From Streptomyces sp. TP-A0356 (GTDB lineage Bacteria > Actinomycetota > Actinomycetes > Streptomycetales > Streptomycetaceae): 64,000 nucleotides of DNA. The position numbers and the translations under genes are program-made. The stretch's first letter is position 1. Each line of letters begins with the position of its first letter. The notes under the pieces were generated by a model that was not told the DNA's origin, did not search any database, and was given only the letters and a program-made list of their open reading frames with translations. The stretch lies in NCBI RefSeq assembly GCF_001417775.1, contig NZ_BBZJ01000015.1, positions 372,001 to 436,000 on the forward strand, read 5' to 3'. This document shows, piece after piece, positions 26,771 through 36,549 of the stretch.

Positions 26771-27637
26771 TCAGGGGGTGGGCAGCCGCAGGATGCGGGT
26801 GATCGTGCGCAGGACGCCGTTGTCGGTGTTGGACGGCGCCAGGTAGCGGGCCCGCCCGATCACGTCCGGGTGCGCGTTGGTCATGGCGAAGGACCACTCG
26901 GCGGTGTCGAGCATTTCGAGGTCGTTGAGGTAGTCGCCGAACACCATCGTCTGCGCGGGCGTGATGCCGAGATCGCGCTGGAGCCTGCGTATGGCGGCAC
27001 CCTTGTTGGCGGTGGGGTTCATGATGTCGACCCAGTGCTCGCCCGAGACGACGACCTGGTGGGTCGAGGTGAACGGCTCCAGTGCGGGGGCGGTGGTCCG
27101 CTCCACGGGTCCGAAGTCGAAGAGGGCCACCTTGAGGAACTCGTCCTCGACGGCGGTCAGGTCCTCGACCGTCCGCAGCCGGGCGTAGTACTTCTCCGCC
27201 TCGGCCAGGAACGCTTCGTCCGTGCGCTCCACGTAGGCGGACCTCTTTCCGCACAGGACCGCCCCGACGTCCACGCCGTCGGCCGCGAGCCTCCGCGTGG
27301 TCTCCACGACGCGGGCGGCCGGGGCGGGGTCCAGGGGGTCGGAGCTCAGCTCCACGCCGTCGCGCACCACATAGGTGCCGTTCTCGGCGACGAAGACCAT
27401 GCCGTCGCCCGCCGCGGCGAACTGCCGGGCCAGGGTGGCGTACTGGCGGCCGCTGGCGGGGCTGAAGAGCACGCCGCGTCGGCGCAGTTCGGCGAGGAGC
27501 GGCCACAGCCCCTCGGGGATCCTTCCGGTGCCGTCGAGGAGCGTGCCGTCCATGTCGGTGACGACGAGCCGGATGTCGACGGGGTCGCTCGGGAGCTCGG
27601 GGGTGGTGGTGAGGAGGCACGAGGGCGTGGCGGACAT
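26771..27637 (-). CDS. HAD-superfamily (Cof-type) phosphatase
   Basis: 288 residues. Motif I DMDGTLLDG, motif II-like SPASGRQYAT, the Lys of NKGAAIRRL, and motif III-IV GDYLNDLEML show a Cof/type-IIB HAD hydrolase. It dephosphorylates sugar phosphates or cofactor phosphates; the substrate is unknown. ATG 27637 has GGAAAG upstream. It converges with the SpoIIE phosphatase gene and is monocistronic. Confidence 0.9.
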   Translation of the reverse strand: MSATPSCLLTTTPELPSDPVDIRLVVTDMDGTLLDGTGRIPEGLWPLLAELRRRGVLFSPASGRQYATLARQFAAAGDGMVFVAENGTYVVRDGVELSSDPLDPAPAARVVETTRRLAADGVDVGAVLCGKRSAYVERTDEAFLAEAEKYYARLRTVEDLTAVEDEFLKVALFDFGPVERTTAPALEPFTSTHQVVVSGEHWVDIMNPTANKGAAIRRLQRDLGITPAQTMVFGDYLNDLEMLDTAEWSFAMTNAHPDVIGRARYLAPSNTDNGVLRTITRILRLPTP

Positions 27638-27719
27638 GTCCTGCTTTCCGGGCGGGGGCGGGCGGGGGCGGGTGGGGGCGGGATGCGGGCTCGGCGGCGG
27701 GTACGGGTGCTGCGTCCGG

Positions 27720-28688
27720 TCAGCCGCCCTGGGCGCGGGTGCACAGATCGGCGCGGGCGCGGCGCAGGGCGAGGGCGCGGGCACCACGCTGGGATGCGGC
27801 GTCGCCGAGCGCACCGGACGCGACCGGCGGTGGCAGCGGTGCCAGTGCGCCGAGGGCGGGGTGGCTGCCGATGGGGCCGCCCAGCAGCACGAGTTCGGGG
27901 TCGACGACCGGGCAGACGGTGGCGATCGCCTCGCCGATGGTCCGGCCTGCCCGCTCGACGACGGCACGCGCCGGTCCCTCCCCCTCGTCCGCTAGGCGGA
28001 GGAGGCCACGGGCCACGGCCACGGAGTCCGGCTCATCCCTTTCCGTGGCGTGCCCGGCGTTCGTCCGACCCTCAGCGCCGGTCACCCGCCCGGCGCTCGT
28101 AAGCCGCCCGGCGCTCGTCCGACCCTCAGCGCCGGTCACCCGCCCGGCGCTCGTAAGCCGCCCGGCGTTCGTCCGACCCTCAGCGCCGGTCACCCGCTCG
28201 GCGTTCGTAAGCCGCTCGGTGCCCGTCAGGGCGTCGGCGACCGTCCGGCGCCGGGCGCTGAATCCGGCCGCGGCGACTGCGCGGGCGAAGCCGTGCCGCA
28301 GGTGGCTGCCGGGAGGCTCGCAGCCGGCACCGAGACAGCCGATCTCGCCGGCCACCCCGCGCGCTCCCCGGACCAGCCGGTCCCCGATGACCAGCCCCAT
28401 GCCGAGGCCGGCCCCGATGCAGACGTAGCCGAAGCTCTCGGCGTCGCGCGCAGTGCCCACCCCGCCCTGGCGGCCGCGCTGCCGCCCGGGGGGCAGCGGC
28501 CTTGTCCCCTCCAGCCGGCGGACCGACTCCGAGACCGTGGTCTTGGAGATGCCCGTGCGCTGCGCGGTCTCCGCGCGGGTCACGGGTGCCTGCTCGAAGA
28601 CGGTGTCGAGCACGATCTGGTCGGTCAGGTCACGGACCAGGGCCATGCTCAGCAGGGCCGCCCCGGCGAGCGTGCGGCGGATCTCCAT
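27720..28688 (-). pseudogene. Degenerate ROK-family regulator
   Basis: 322 codons read through without a stop, but the protein is damaged. An intact winged-helix N-terminus (MEIRRTLAGAALLSMALVRD... ETAQRTGISKTTVSESVRRLEG) is joined near 28455 directly to the middle of the sugar-kinase-like ROK domain (ARDAESFGYVCIGAGLGMG). I estimate over 100 residues of the ATP/sugar lobe are missing. A 54-bp minisatellite expands the C-terminal half, and the last helices are shortened. It may still bind DNA but is unlikely to sense sugar normally. ATG 28688 has AGG upstream. Confidence 0.7.
28052..28222. repeat. 54-bp minisatellite in the ROK gene
   Basis: TCGTCCGACCCTCAGCGCCG recurs at 28061, 28115 and 28169, exactly 54 bp apart, with near-identical intervening sequence. 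Each unit encodes GRTNAGRLTSAGRVTGAE on the minus strand. The frame is kept because 54 is a multiple of three. Confidence 0.9.
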
Positions 28689-28728
28689 CTCACCTCTCGC
28701 TGTCGGGTCACTTGGGGCCGACGTCGTG

Positions 28729-28763
28729 CCTGGTCGCACATGCAGTCGGGCCTGGTCGCACGT
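28729..28763. promoter_or_regulatory. Direct repeats upstream of the ROK gene
   Basis: CCTGGTCGCACRT occurs at 28729-28741 and 28751-28763, 22 bp (two helical turns) apart. A minus-strand TTGACG (28761-28766) overlaps one copy and could be a -35. This is a candidate operator for the ROK-type regulator. Confidence 0.5.
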
Positions 28764-28895
28764 CAATGGTAAGGGCTCCTCCCCGACCCCGGCCGGACGG
28801 CAGTTTCGAGAGCGCGTCCCGGAGCGGCGGCGCACGAGGGAACCCGCAATGGAGGCGGGGCGATTGGTAGCGCACGACGCGCCTACGATCGGCCG
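28764..28895. other. Non-coding gap between ROK promoter and LacI remnant
   Basis: About 130 bp with no recognisable coding sequence. It holds the far edge of the ROK promoter and probably degraded sequence of the LacI gene. Confidence 0.4.
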
Positions 28896-29066
28896 GCGAA
28901 CTGGTCGGGCGGCATGGCCGCCACCGAGCATCTGCTGCGTCTCGGCCACCGCAGGATCGGACTGGTCGCGGGCCCGTCACGGCTGCTGTGCTCGCGGGCC
29001 CGGCTGGACGGCTACCGGGCGGCGCTGGAGGGCGCCGGGACCACAGTGGACGAGTGCCTGCGCGGG
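28896..29066 (+). pseudogene. LacI-family regulator remnant
   Basis: A stretch of about 55 codons reads NWSGGMAATEHLLRLGHRRIG, then AGPSRLLCSRARLDGYRAAL, the typical ligand-domain segment of LacI-type repressors. There is no N-terminal helix-turn-helix upstream, and the homology stops after DECLR. It is a relic of a deleted gene. Confidence 0.7.
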
Positions 29067-29523
29067 TGCCGCTGCGGGCGCGGGAGTCCGCGGAGGTCCG
29101 GATCACGGTCCCGGCCGACGCGGCGGCGTGCACCGGTCCGGACGGCACACGGATCGTCGAGACCTGCTCGTCGACCGCCTGCGGCCGGTCGTGTTCCTCG
29201 ACCGCTCGGGCCTGCTGCGGCGGCTGAGACGGGCTGGGAGGGAATGCCCCGGGCGAGTTGGGGCGGATCCTGCGGTACTGGGGCGGGAACCTCGGCCACC
29301 ACGACCTGAAGCCGGGTGGACGGGTCGGCCGTATACGACTCGGACCAGCGCGAGGTGGGGCGCTGGTCCATCACGTCCAACAGATTGCGGGGGTCGGTCG
29401 GACGGCCCCACTCCGTCCGGCCGACCCCCGCTACGAGATCGCGTGGCGTTCCGCGACAGGCCTCGCACTCCCCAGTCACGAGCCCTCGTTCGACGCTCGC
29501 GGGGACCGCGCGATCCCGGTCCC
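29067..29523. other. Degraded region without intact genes
   Basis: About 460 bp where short open frames switch repeatedly. Fragments such as VRITVPADAAACTG and VYDSDQREVGRWSI look protein-like, but no continuous gene can be built. It is likely eroded remains of genes next to the LacI relic. Confidence 0.4.
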
Positions 29524-29946
29524 TCAGAACGTGAAGAGAGCGGTCCCGTAGGAGTTCTTCACGCACTCGTTGGCGAAGGTGCGCTCATAGTCGACGCGTT
29601 TGCCCTGCCAGACGCCTTGGACCGTGACGACCACGGGGTCGTACAGCCTGGTACAGATGACACCCTCCCTGGCCTTCAGGGCACTGAAGTCGCCACCGAC
29701 GGTGCGCAGTTCGGCGCAGGCATCGACGGCGTCCGGGTGGCTGCCGGCGGCGGTCGGCGCACAGGTCAGCGTGACCGCTCGCTGGGGGGTGACGGTGGCG
29801 GCGCTCTGGCCGTGGCCCGTGGTCAGCACGAGGGCCGAGGGGGCGTAGAGCGAGGCGGGGGCGGCGAGGGCGGACCCGGTGAGGGGGCCACAGATGGCGG
29901 TGGCCGTAAGGGTGAGGGTCGCTGCCCAGCGCGCGGTGTTCGGCAT
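29524..29946 (-). CDS. Subtilisin-inhibitor-like (SSI) secreted protein
   Basis: 140 residues: signal peptide to about residue 28, then an SSI domain of about 112 residues. The four conserved cysteines lie at 62, 77, 98 and 128, giving two disulfides. The reactive-site loop reads CTRLYDPV, so P1 is Arg100 and P1' Leu101; SSI itself has Met-Val here. Arg suggests inhibition of trypsin-like rather than only subtilisin-like proteases. It is exported and likely dimeric by family. ATG 29946 has AAGGA eight bases upstream. Confidence 0.93.
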   Translation of the reverse strand: MPNTARWAATLTLTATAICGPLTGSALAAPASLYAPSALVLTTGHGQSAATVTPQRAVTLTCAPTAAGSHPDAVDACAELRTVGGDFSALKAREGVICTRLYDPVVVTVQGVWQGKRVDYERTFANECVKNSYGTALFTF

Positions 29947-30319
29947 TGTGTGCATCCTTCCGCTCGTATCGGAGTAACGGTTCGGCACCGGTCGTACGTG
30001 AACCGGAGCCGGTCCGGTCGGTTGCCTGTTCGGCGAGCGGGAGTCTGCCGACTCCGGGCGCGAAACTCACATCGACCCCACACGTTTCGGTAACTTTGAG
30101 TATTGAAACAGTGGCGTGAAGTAACAGAATTCGAACGCGTGGGCCCCGTAACCACACGGCCGTCGGTCGCTCGGGGCAACCCCCTGGCTTGATTCGCACG
30201 CTTTGGCAATAGGCCTGAAACATTCCGCTTACCTGCTCCCGCAAGCGCTGTCTTCAGCTCACGGAAAACGCCCCGGGGCGCCCCTTGCCTTTGACCCTCG
30301 GCGGAGTAATCGTGATTAC
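29947..30319. promoter_or_regulatory. Divergent region upstream of SSI and RHH-like genes
   Basis: 373 bp, with a more A/T-rich centre (about 30080-30130) that should hold the minus-strand promoter of the inhibitor gene; GTTTC-N16-GAAAC flanks it. At the right end GTAATC-GT-GATTAC (30306-30319) abuts the next start codon, and GATTAC is repeated at 30322-30327. No gene is seen. Confidence 0.45.
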
Positions 30320-30871
30320 ATGATTACCGCAGAGCAACGTGAGAAGCTGCGTGGCTGGTTCGCCGGCCGCCTGCCCGACGATCTGTTCGAGAGCTTGGTG
30401 GAGGTCACGGTCGACCGGGAGGAGATCACCGTCGTCGGCCGCATCCCCGAGCCGCGGCTCGCCGAGGGCTCCTCGGCCGCCGAGAGGGAGGCCGCCCGCA
30501 CGGCCCGTGTGCAGGAGTTCCGCGAGCGCACCCGCGAGGACCGGGTCGCGGTGGCGCGCGAGGCCGAGCACCGGTTCGGCAGGAAGGTCTCCTGGGGCGT
30601 GGAGTGCGGTGGCGAGCGTGCCCTGTTCACGCACGTCGCGGCGCCGGTGATGACCAGGCTGCGCCAGCCGGAGCGTCAGGTCCTCGACACGCTCATCGCC
30701 GCCGGCGTGGCCCGCAGCCGCAGCGACGCACTGGCGTGGTGCGTACGCCTGGTGCAGAAGCACACCGACGACTGGCTCACCGAGCTGCGCGAGTCTCTGG
30801 AGCACGTGCAGCGGGTGCGGGCCCAGGGACCGGACGCCGAGCCGCGGGACACAGCCTCCCACGAGGAGTGA
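30320..30871 (+). CDS. Conserved hypothetical protein with RHH-like C-terminus
   Basis: 183 residues. The N-terminal half is charged and alpha/beta-like. The C-terminal part [25 protein letters not shown] resembles the helix-turn-helix segment of ribbon-helix-helix DNA-binding proteins, but the preceding beta strand is not clear. The function is unknown; I infer a regulator or DNA-associated protein. ATG 30320 has no good ribosome binding site. The palindrome GTAATC-GT-GATTAC ends at the base before the start codon, consistent with a leaderless transcript or an autoregulatory site. Confidence 0.65.
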   Translation: MITAEQREKLRGWFAGRLPDDLFESLVEVTVDREEITVVGRIPEPRLAEGSSAAEREAARTARVQEFRERTREDRVAVAREAEHRFGRKVSWGVECGGERALFTHVAAPVMTRLRQPERQVLDTLIAAGVARSRSDALAWCVRLVQKHTDDWLTELRESLEHVQRVRAQGPDAEPRDTASHEE

Positions 30872-30876
30872 GCGCG

Positions 30877-31337
30877 TCAGGGCCGCAGGTCGGGGGGCGG
30901 GCCGGCGACCGTGACGCGTGCGGCGCGCAGCAGCCGGTCCCCCACCCGGTAACCACGGTGGAGGATCTCACTGCAGGTCAGACGATCGGCGTCGGGAACG
31001 ACGACATGCGTCACCGCCTCGTGCCACAGGGGATCGAAGGGCTCGCCCTCCTCCCCGAACGGCTCCAGTCCGACGGAGCCCAACTGGGCCTCCAGGACGT
31101 CGGCGACGGCCTGGAGGCCGGCAGTCATGGCCTCCTGCCGACGTGCCCCCTCCAGGGCGTCGAGTACGGGCAGCAGCGCGCGCAGGACGTTCTCCGCGGC
31201 GACCTCACGCACCGCCATGCGGTCGCGCCGCACCTGCCTGCGGTAATTGTCGTATTCGGCCTTCACCCGCTGCAGGTCGGCGGTGCGCTCGTCGAGCAGT
31301 CGCCGCAACTCCGTGCACAGCGGCGGGCCGCTCCGGT

Positions 31338-31341
<4 letters not shown>
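30877..31341 (-). CDS. grpE: Nucleotide exchange factor GrpE
   Basis: 154 residues: a long N-terminal coiled coil ([29 protein letters not shown]) and the C-terminal beta domain with [18 protein letters not shown] and [20 protein letters not shown]. It releases ADP from DnaK. It is shorter than the main Streptomyces GrpE (over 200 residues), so probably a second copy. It overlaps the dnaK stop by 4 bp and converges with the RHH-like gene. Confidence 0.92.
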
Positions 31342-33206
<1,865 letters not shown>

Positions 33207-33553
33207 GGGGCTCTGCCTCCTCGTCGTCCCTCGTTGTGGTTCTCGTCCGAGGGTCCGTTTCAGAAGGACCGGGACATCAGTGCCCCCCTGTCAAGGCTGC
33301 TGGAGCACGGCCGGTGGCGCAACGCGCCGGCCGCACCGGGCGCCCCGCCACGCCGCATTGGATGATTCCTCCACCCAGCAGCCGAAGGATGGAGGAAGCG
33401 TCCTCTGGTCAGGGAGGTGCGGCGGGCCTTAGCGTCGGCAGACCCCGTGCGGACGGTATCTCCTCGCACACCGCGCACCCCTGCGGTGGCCGGCGCCGTC
33501 CGGCCCGCCGCGCCATGAACGCGCTCCGCCGCCCGTCCCTCGCAGGAGCACCG
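33207..33553. promoter_or_regulatory. Divergent dnaK / NCS1-permease control region
   Basis: 347 bp with no gene. A strong stem with a bulge, GGCCGG...GCGC-AAC-GCGC...CCGGCC, lies at 33308-33333. No HspR box or clear -35/-10 pair was found, so the promoters of dnaK and the permease are not resolved by eye. Confidence 0.4.
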
Positions 33554-35146
33554 TTGTCCGAGAACACCGACACCTCGCCCGCCGCCGCGCCCCCGTCCCT
33601 CACCGAGGTCGAGACCCACGGCGTCGACCGCATCCCCGACGCGGACCGCACCGCGACCCCGCTCGATCTGTTCCGGGTCGCCTTCGGGGGCGCGAACACC
33701 TTCTCCACCTGTGTCCTGGGCGCCTTCCCGATCCTGTTCGGCCTCTCCTTCTGGCAAGGTCTCGCGGCGACCCTCCTCGGCGTGGTCGCGGGCGCGCTGA
33801 TCCTGTGCCCGATGGCGGTGTTCGGCCCGGTCAACGGCACGAACAACGCGGTCTCCTCCTCCGCCCACCTCGGTGTGCACGGCCGTGTGGTCGGCTCGTT
33901 CCTGTCCCTGCTCACGGCCATCGCCTTCTTCTCGATCTCGGTGTGGAGCTCCGGCGACGCCCTGGTCGGCGGCGCGCACCGGCTGTTCGGTCTGGAGCGC
34001 GGCACCTGGTCGTACGTCGTGGCGTACGCGCTGTTCGCGGGCCTCGTGCTCGCGGTGTGCGTGTACGGCTTCCGGTTCATGCTGTTCGTCAACAAGATCG
34101 CGGTGACGTCGGCGACCGTGCTGTTCCTGCTCGGCGCGATCGCCTTCGCCGGGGACTTCGACCCGTCGTACGCGGGTGTGTTCACCGCCTCGGCCGATTC
34201 CGCGACGAAGGCGCTGTTCTGGCCGTCGTTCATCGGCGCGGCGCTGATCGTGCTGTCGAACCCGGTGTCGTTCGGCGCGTTCCTCGGCGACTGGTCGCGC
34301 TACATCCCCGCGGACGCACCACGCCGCAAGGTGGTCGGGGCCGCGTTCCTGTCGCAGATCGCGACGCTGCTGCCGTTCGTGTTCGGCCTCGCCACGGCGA
34401 GCATCATCGCCAAGCAGGCGCCGAAGTACGTCGATCCGGCGGCCCCCGACTTCGTCGGCGGTCTGCTCGCCATCTCCCCGACCTGGTTCTTCCTGCCGGT
34501 GTGCCTGCTCGCCCTGATCGGCGGCATGTCGACGGGTACGACGTCGCTGTACGGGACCGGCCTGGACTTCTCCTCGGTGTTCCCCCGGCTGTCGCGGGTG
34601 CAGGCGACGCTGGTGGTCGGCGTCCTGTCGATCGCGTTCATCTTCATCGGCCGTTTTGGGCTGAACCTGGTGCAGTCGATCTCCACCTTTGCCACGATGA
34701 TCGTCACCTGTACCACTCCGTGGATGGTCGTGATGATGCTCGGCTTCTACACCCGGCGCGGCTGGTACGACCCGGACGCGCTCCAGGTCTTCAACCGCCG
34801 TCAGCGCGGCGGCCGTTACTGGTTCGCGCACGGCTGGAACTGGCGGGGCATGACCGCCTGGTGGGTGTCGGCGGTGATCGGCGTGCTGTTCACCGACATC
34901 CCCGGCCAGTTCGTCGGCCCGCTGGGCAATCTGGCCAACGGCGTCGACGTCAGCCTGCCGCTGTCGCTGGCCGTCGCCGCGGTCCTCTTCCTGGCGCTGC
35001 TGCGGCTCTTCCCGGAGCCCCGCGCGGCGTACGGTCCACAGGGCGCGCGGCTGGCCCGCACCGTCGAGGCGCCGGTGCCGCCGATCACCAGGCCGGGCGC
35101 CCGGCCGGAGGACACCCCCACGGCGCTCGCGGTCGAGGGCGGCTGA
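33554..35146 (+). CDS. NCS1-family cytosine/purine/hydantoin permease
   Basis: 530 residues, about 12 helices. Family signatures include PLDLFRVAFGGANTFSTCVLGAFP and GPVNGTNNAVSSSAHLGVHGRVVG. It imports a nucleobase, allantoin, hydantoin or vitamin-like ring compound by cation symport. It starts at TTG 33554 with AGGAG five bases upstream. Its stop overlaps the cyclase start (TGATG), so uptake and the hydrolysis step are coupled. Confidence 0.9.
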   Translation: MSENTDTSPAAAPPSLTEVETHGVDRIPDADRTATPLDLFRVAFGGANTFSTCVLGAFPILFGLSFWQGLAATLLGVVAGALILCPMAVFGPVNGTNNAVSSSAHLGVHGRVVGSFLSLLTAIAFFSISVWSSGDALVGGAHRLFGLERGTWSYVVAYALFAGLVLAVCVYGFRFMLFVNKIAVTSATVLFLLGAIAFAGDFDPSYAGVFTASADSATKALFWPSFIGAALIVLSNPVSFGAFLGDWSRYIPADAPRRKVVGAAFLSQIATLLPFVFGLATASIIAKQAPKYVDPAAPDFVGGLLAISPTWFFLPVCLLALIGGMSTGTTSLYGTGLDFSSVFPRLSRVQATLVVGVLSIAFIFIGRFGLNLVQSISTFATMIVTCTTPWMVVMMLGFYTRRGWYDPDALQVFNRRQRGGRYWFAHGWNWRGMTAWWVSAVIGVLFTDIPGQFVGPLGNLANGVDVSLPLSLAVAAVLFLALLRLFPEPRAAYGPQGARLARTVEAPVPPITRPGARPEDTPTALAVEGG

Positions 35147-35820
35147 TGGACTCCTGGCTCGACCTGTCGGTGCCCGTGGTCACCGGGATGCCTGTGTATC
35201 CCGGTGACCCGCAGGTCGAGGTGGAGCGGGCGCTGCGGGTGGCCACGGACGGGGTCAACGTCCTGGCGTTGCACATGGGTTCGCAGTCCGGGACGCACCT
35301 GGACGCGCCGTACCACGTGAACTCGGCGTGGCCCGCACTGGACGCGCTGCCGCTGGAGCGGTTCGCGGGCCCGGCGGTGGTGGCGGACGTACGGGGCCTG
35401 GCGCCTCGGACGCCCATCACGCCCGATCTGCTCGCGCCCGCCCTGAGCCTGCTGCGGCTGCAGCCGGGCGCGATCCTGCTGGTGGCCACGGGCTGGTCGG
35501 CGTACTGGGGCACCGACGCCTATCCGGCCCATCCCTGGCTGACGCCGGAGGCCGTGCAGGCGATCGTGAACGCGAGCGTCCGCACGATCGGTGTCGACGC
35601 GTTGAGCGTGGATCCGACCGGCGATCCCGACCTGCCCGCCCATCGTGTGCTGTGCGGCACGGGCGGTGTGATCGCCGAGAACCTCACGGGCCTCGACCGC
35701 GTCCTCGCGGCCCAGCTGGCCGGCCGCCCGGTGGAGGTGTTCCTGTTCCCCCTGCACCTGCCCGGCGCGGACGGCGCCCCGGTCCGTGCGGTGGCCCGCG
35801 TCGGCGGTGCGACGCGCTAG
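35146..35820 (+). CDS. Cyclase / kynurenine-formamidase-like hydrolase
   Basis: 224 residues of the metal-dependent cyclase (KynB-type) family. The metal-binding motif is in GSQSGTHLDAPYHV, and the N-terminal SVPVVTGMPVYPGDP is typical. It hydrolyses amide, lactone or formamide bonds; coupling to an NCS1 permease suggests opening of an imported ring compound. Start overlap TGATG with the permease. Confidence 0.87.
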   Translation: MDSWLDLSVPVVTGMPVYPGDPQVEVERALRVATDGVNVLALHMGSQSGTHLDAPYHVNSAWPALDALPLERFAGPAVVADVRGLAPRTPITPDLLAPALSLLRLQPGAILLVATGWSAYWGTDAYPAHPWLTPEAVQAIVNASVRTIGVDALSVDPTGDPDLPAHRVLCGTGGVIAENLTGLDRVLAAQLAGRPVEVFLFPLHLPGADGAPVRAVARVGGATR

Positions 35821-35865
35821 GTGGGCCCGTCTGACGGATCTCCGCGGCGTCGGGGCTCGGCGGCC

Positions 35866-36036
35866 TCACCGGACGGGGTGGCGACGCGAGCGCCGGGACC
35901 AGCGCGCGCCGACCAGGATCAGGTCGACCACCAGGACCACGACGCCGATGACCAGGAGGTAGAACAGCCCCTTGGCCACCACGCCGATCAGTCCCAGGAC
36001 GATCGCGGCCAGGATCAGGAACAGGAAGAGCGCCAT
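35866..36036 (-). CDS. Small hydrophobic membrane protein
   Basis: 56 residues, nearly all hydrophobic (two close helices, residues 2-22 and 24-44), ending in a basic ARWSRRSRRHPVR tail. It resembles the small 'hydrophobic protein' family common in Streptomyces. The function is unknown. ATG 36036 is about eleven bases after GAGGA. It is 60 bp downstream of the PRC-barrel gene, so may be in one operon. Confidence 0.75.
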   Translation of the reverse strand: MALFLFLILAAIVLGLIGVVAKGLFYLLVIGVVVLVVDLILVGARWSRRSRRHPVR

Positions 36037-36095
36037 GGACGAACACATCCTCAGGTGCTGCGGGTGATGAGCGTGCGAGGTGATCGGCGAGCCGG

Positions 36096-36452
36096 TCAGC
36101 CGCGTGCGAGGCGGCGTCCGTGGTCGGCGCCGGGCTCGTAGCTCCTGGCGTAGTGCTTGAAGACCTCTTGTTCACGCTCGACCGGCAGGACGTCGTCGAG
36201 CCCGATGGAGGGGGCCTTCCTCACCAGCCCCCTCTCGTACGCCACCTTGACGTAACCCGGTCCCAGGGTGGCCTCGTCGAGAGGGACGAAGACCAGCCGC
36301 TGCCGGGTGGGCAGTCCGGTCCGAACCGTGGCCATGGCGGGTGCGTCGGTCGCGGTGTCCACGTACACCGCCTCCAAGGACCCGATCTTGCGTCCCTTGG
36401 GATCGATCACGTCGCGGTTGCGCCACTCGCGGATATCGGCTGAATGGATCAT
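36096..36452 (-). CDS. PRC-barrel domain protein
   Basis: 118 residues. The PRC-barrel core includes WRNRDVIDPKGRKIGSLEAVYVD and TRQRLVFVPLDEATLG. These small proteins bind RNA-, photosystem- or stress-related partners; here the role is unknown, and stress homeostasis is the usual Streptomyces context. ATG 36452 has AAGGAG six bases upstream. It is followed by the small hydrophobic gene. Confidence 0.88.
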   Translation of the reverse strand: MIHSADIREWRNRDVIDPKGRKIGSLEAVYVDTATDAPAMATVRTGLPTRQRLVFVPLDEATLGPGYVKVAYERGLVRKAPSIGLDDVLPVEREQEVFKHYARSYEPGADHGRRLARG

Positions 36453-36549
36453 GCCTGGCTCCTTGCGGCCCGCGGCCCCCACAGGCCACCTCGCACCGGG
36501 TGGGGATGGTTATGCCGGAATTGCAACGGTTTCACTCTACCCCGGAGGC

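Noticed and set aside
29067..29523. Intact gene after the LacI fragment
   Set aside because: No frame remains open with domain content; fragments lie in several frames.
9104..29946. Functional pairing of the M4 protease and the SSI inhibitor
   Set aside because: SSI-type inhibitors with Arg at P1 target serine proteases, and the genes are 19 kb apart.
33207..33553. HspR (HAIR) site upstream of dnaK
   Set aside because: I searched by eye for CTTGAGT-N7-ACTCAAG and found none.
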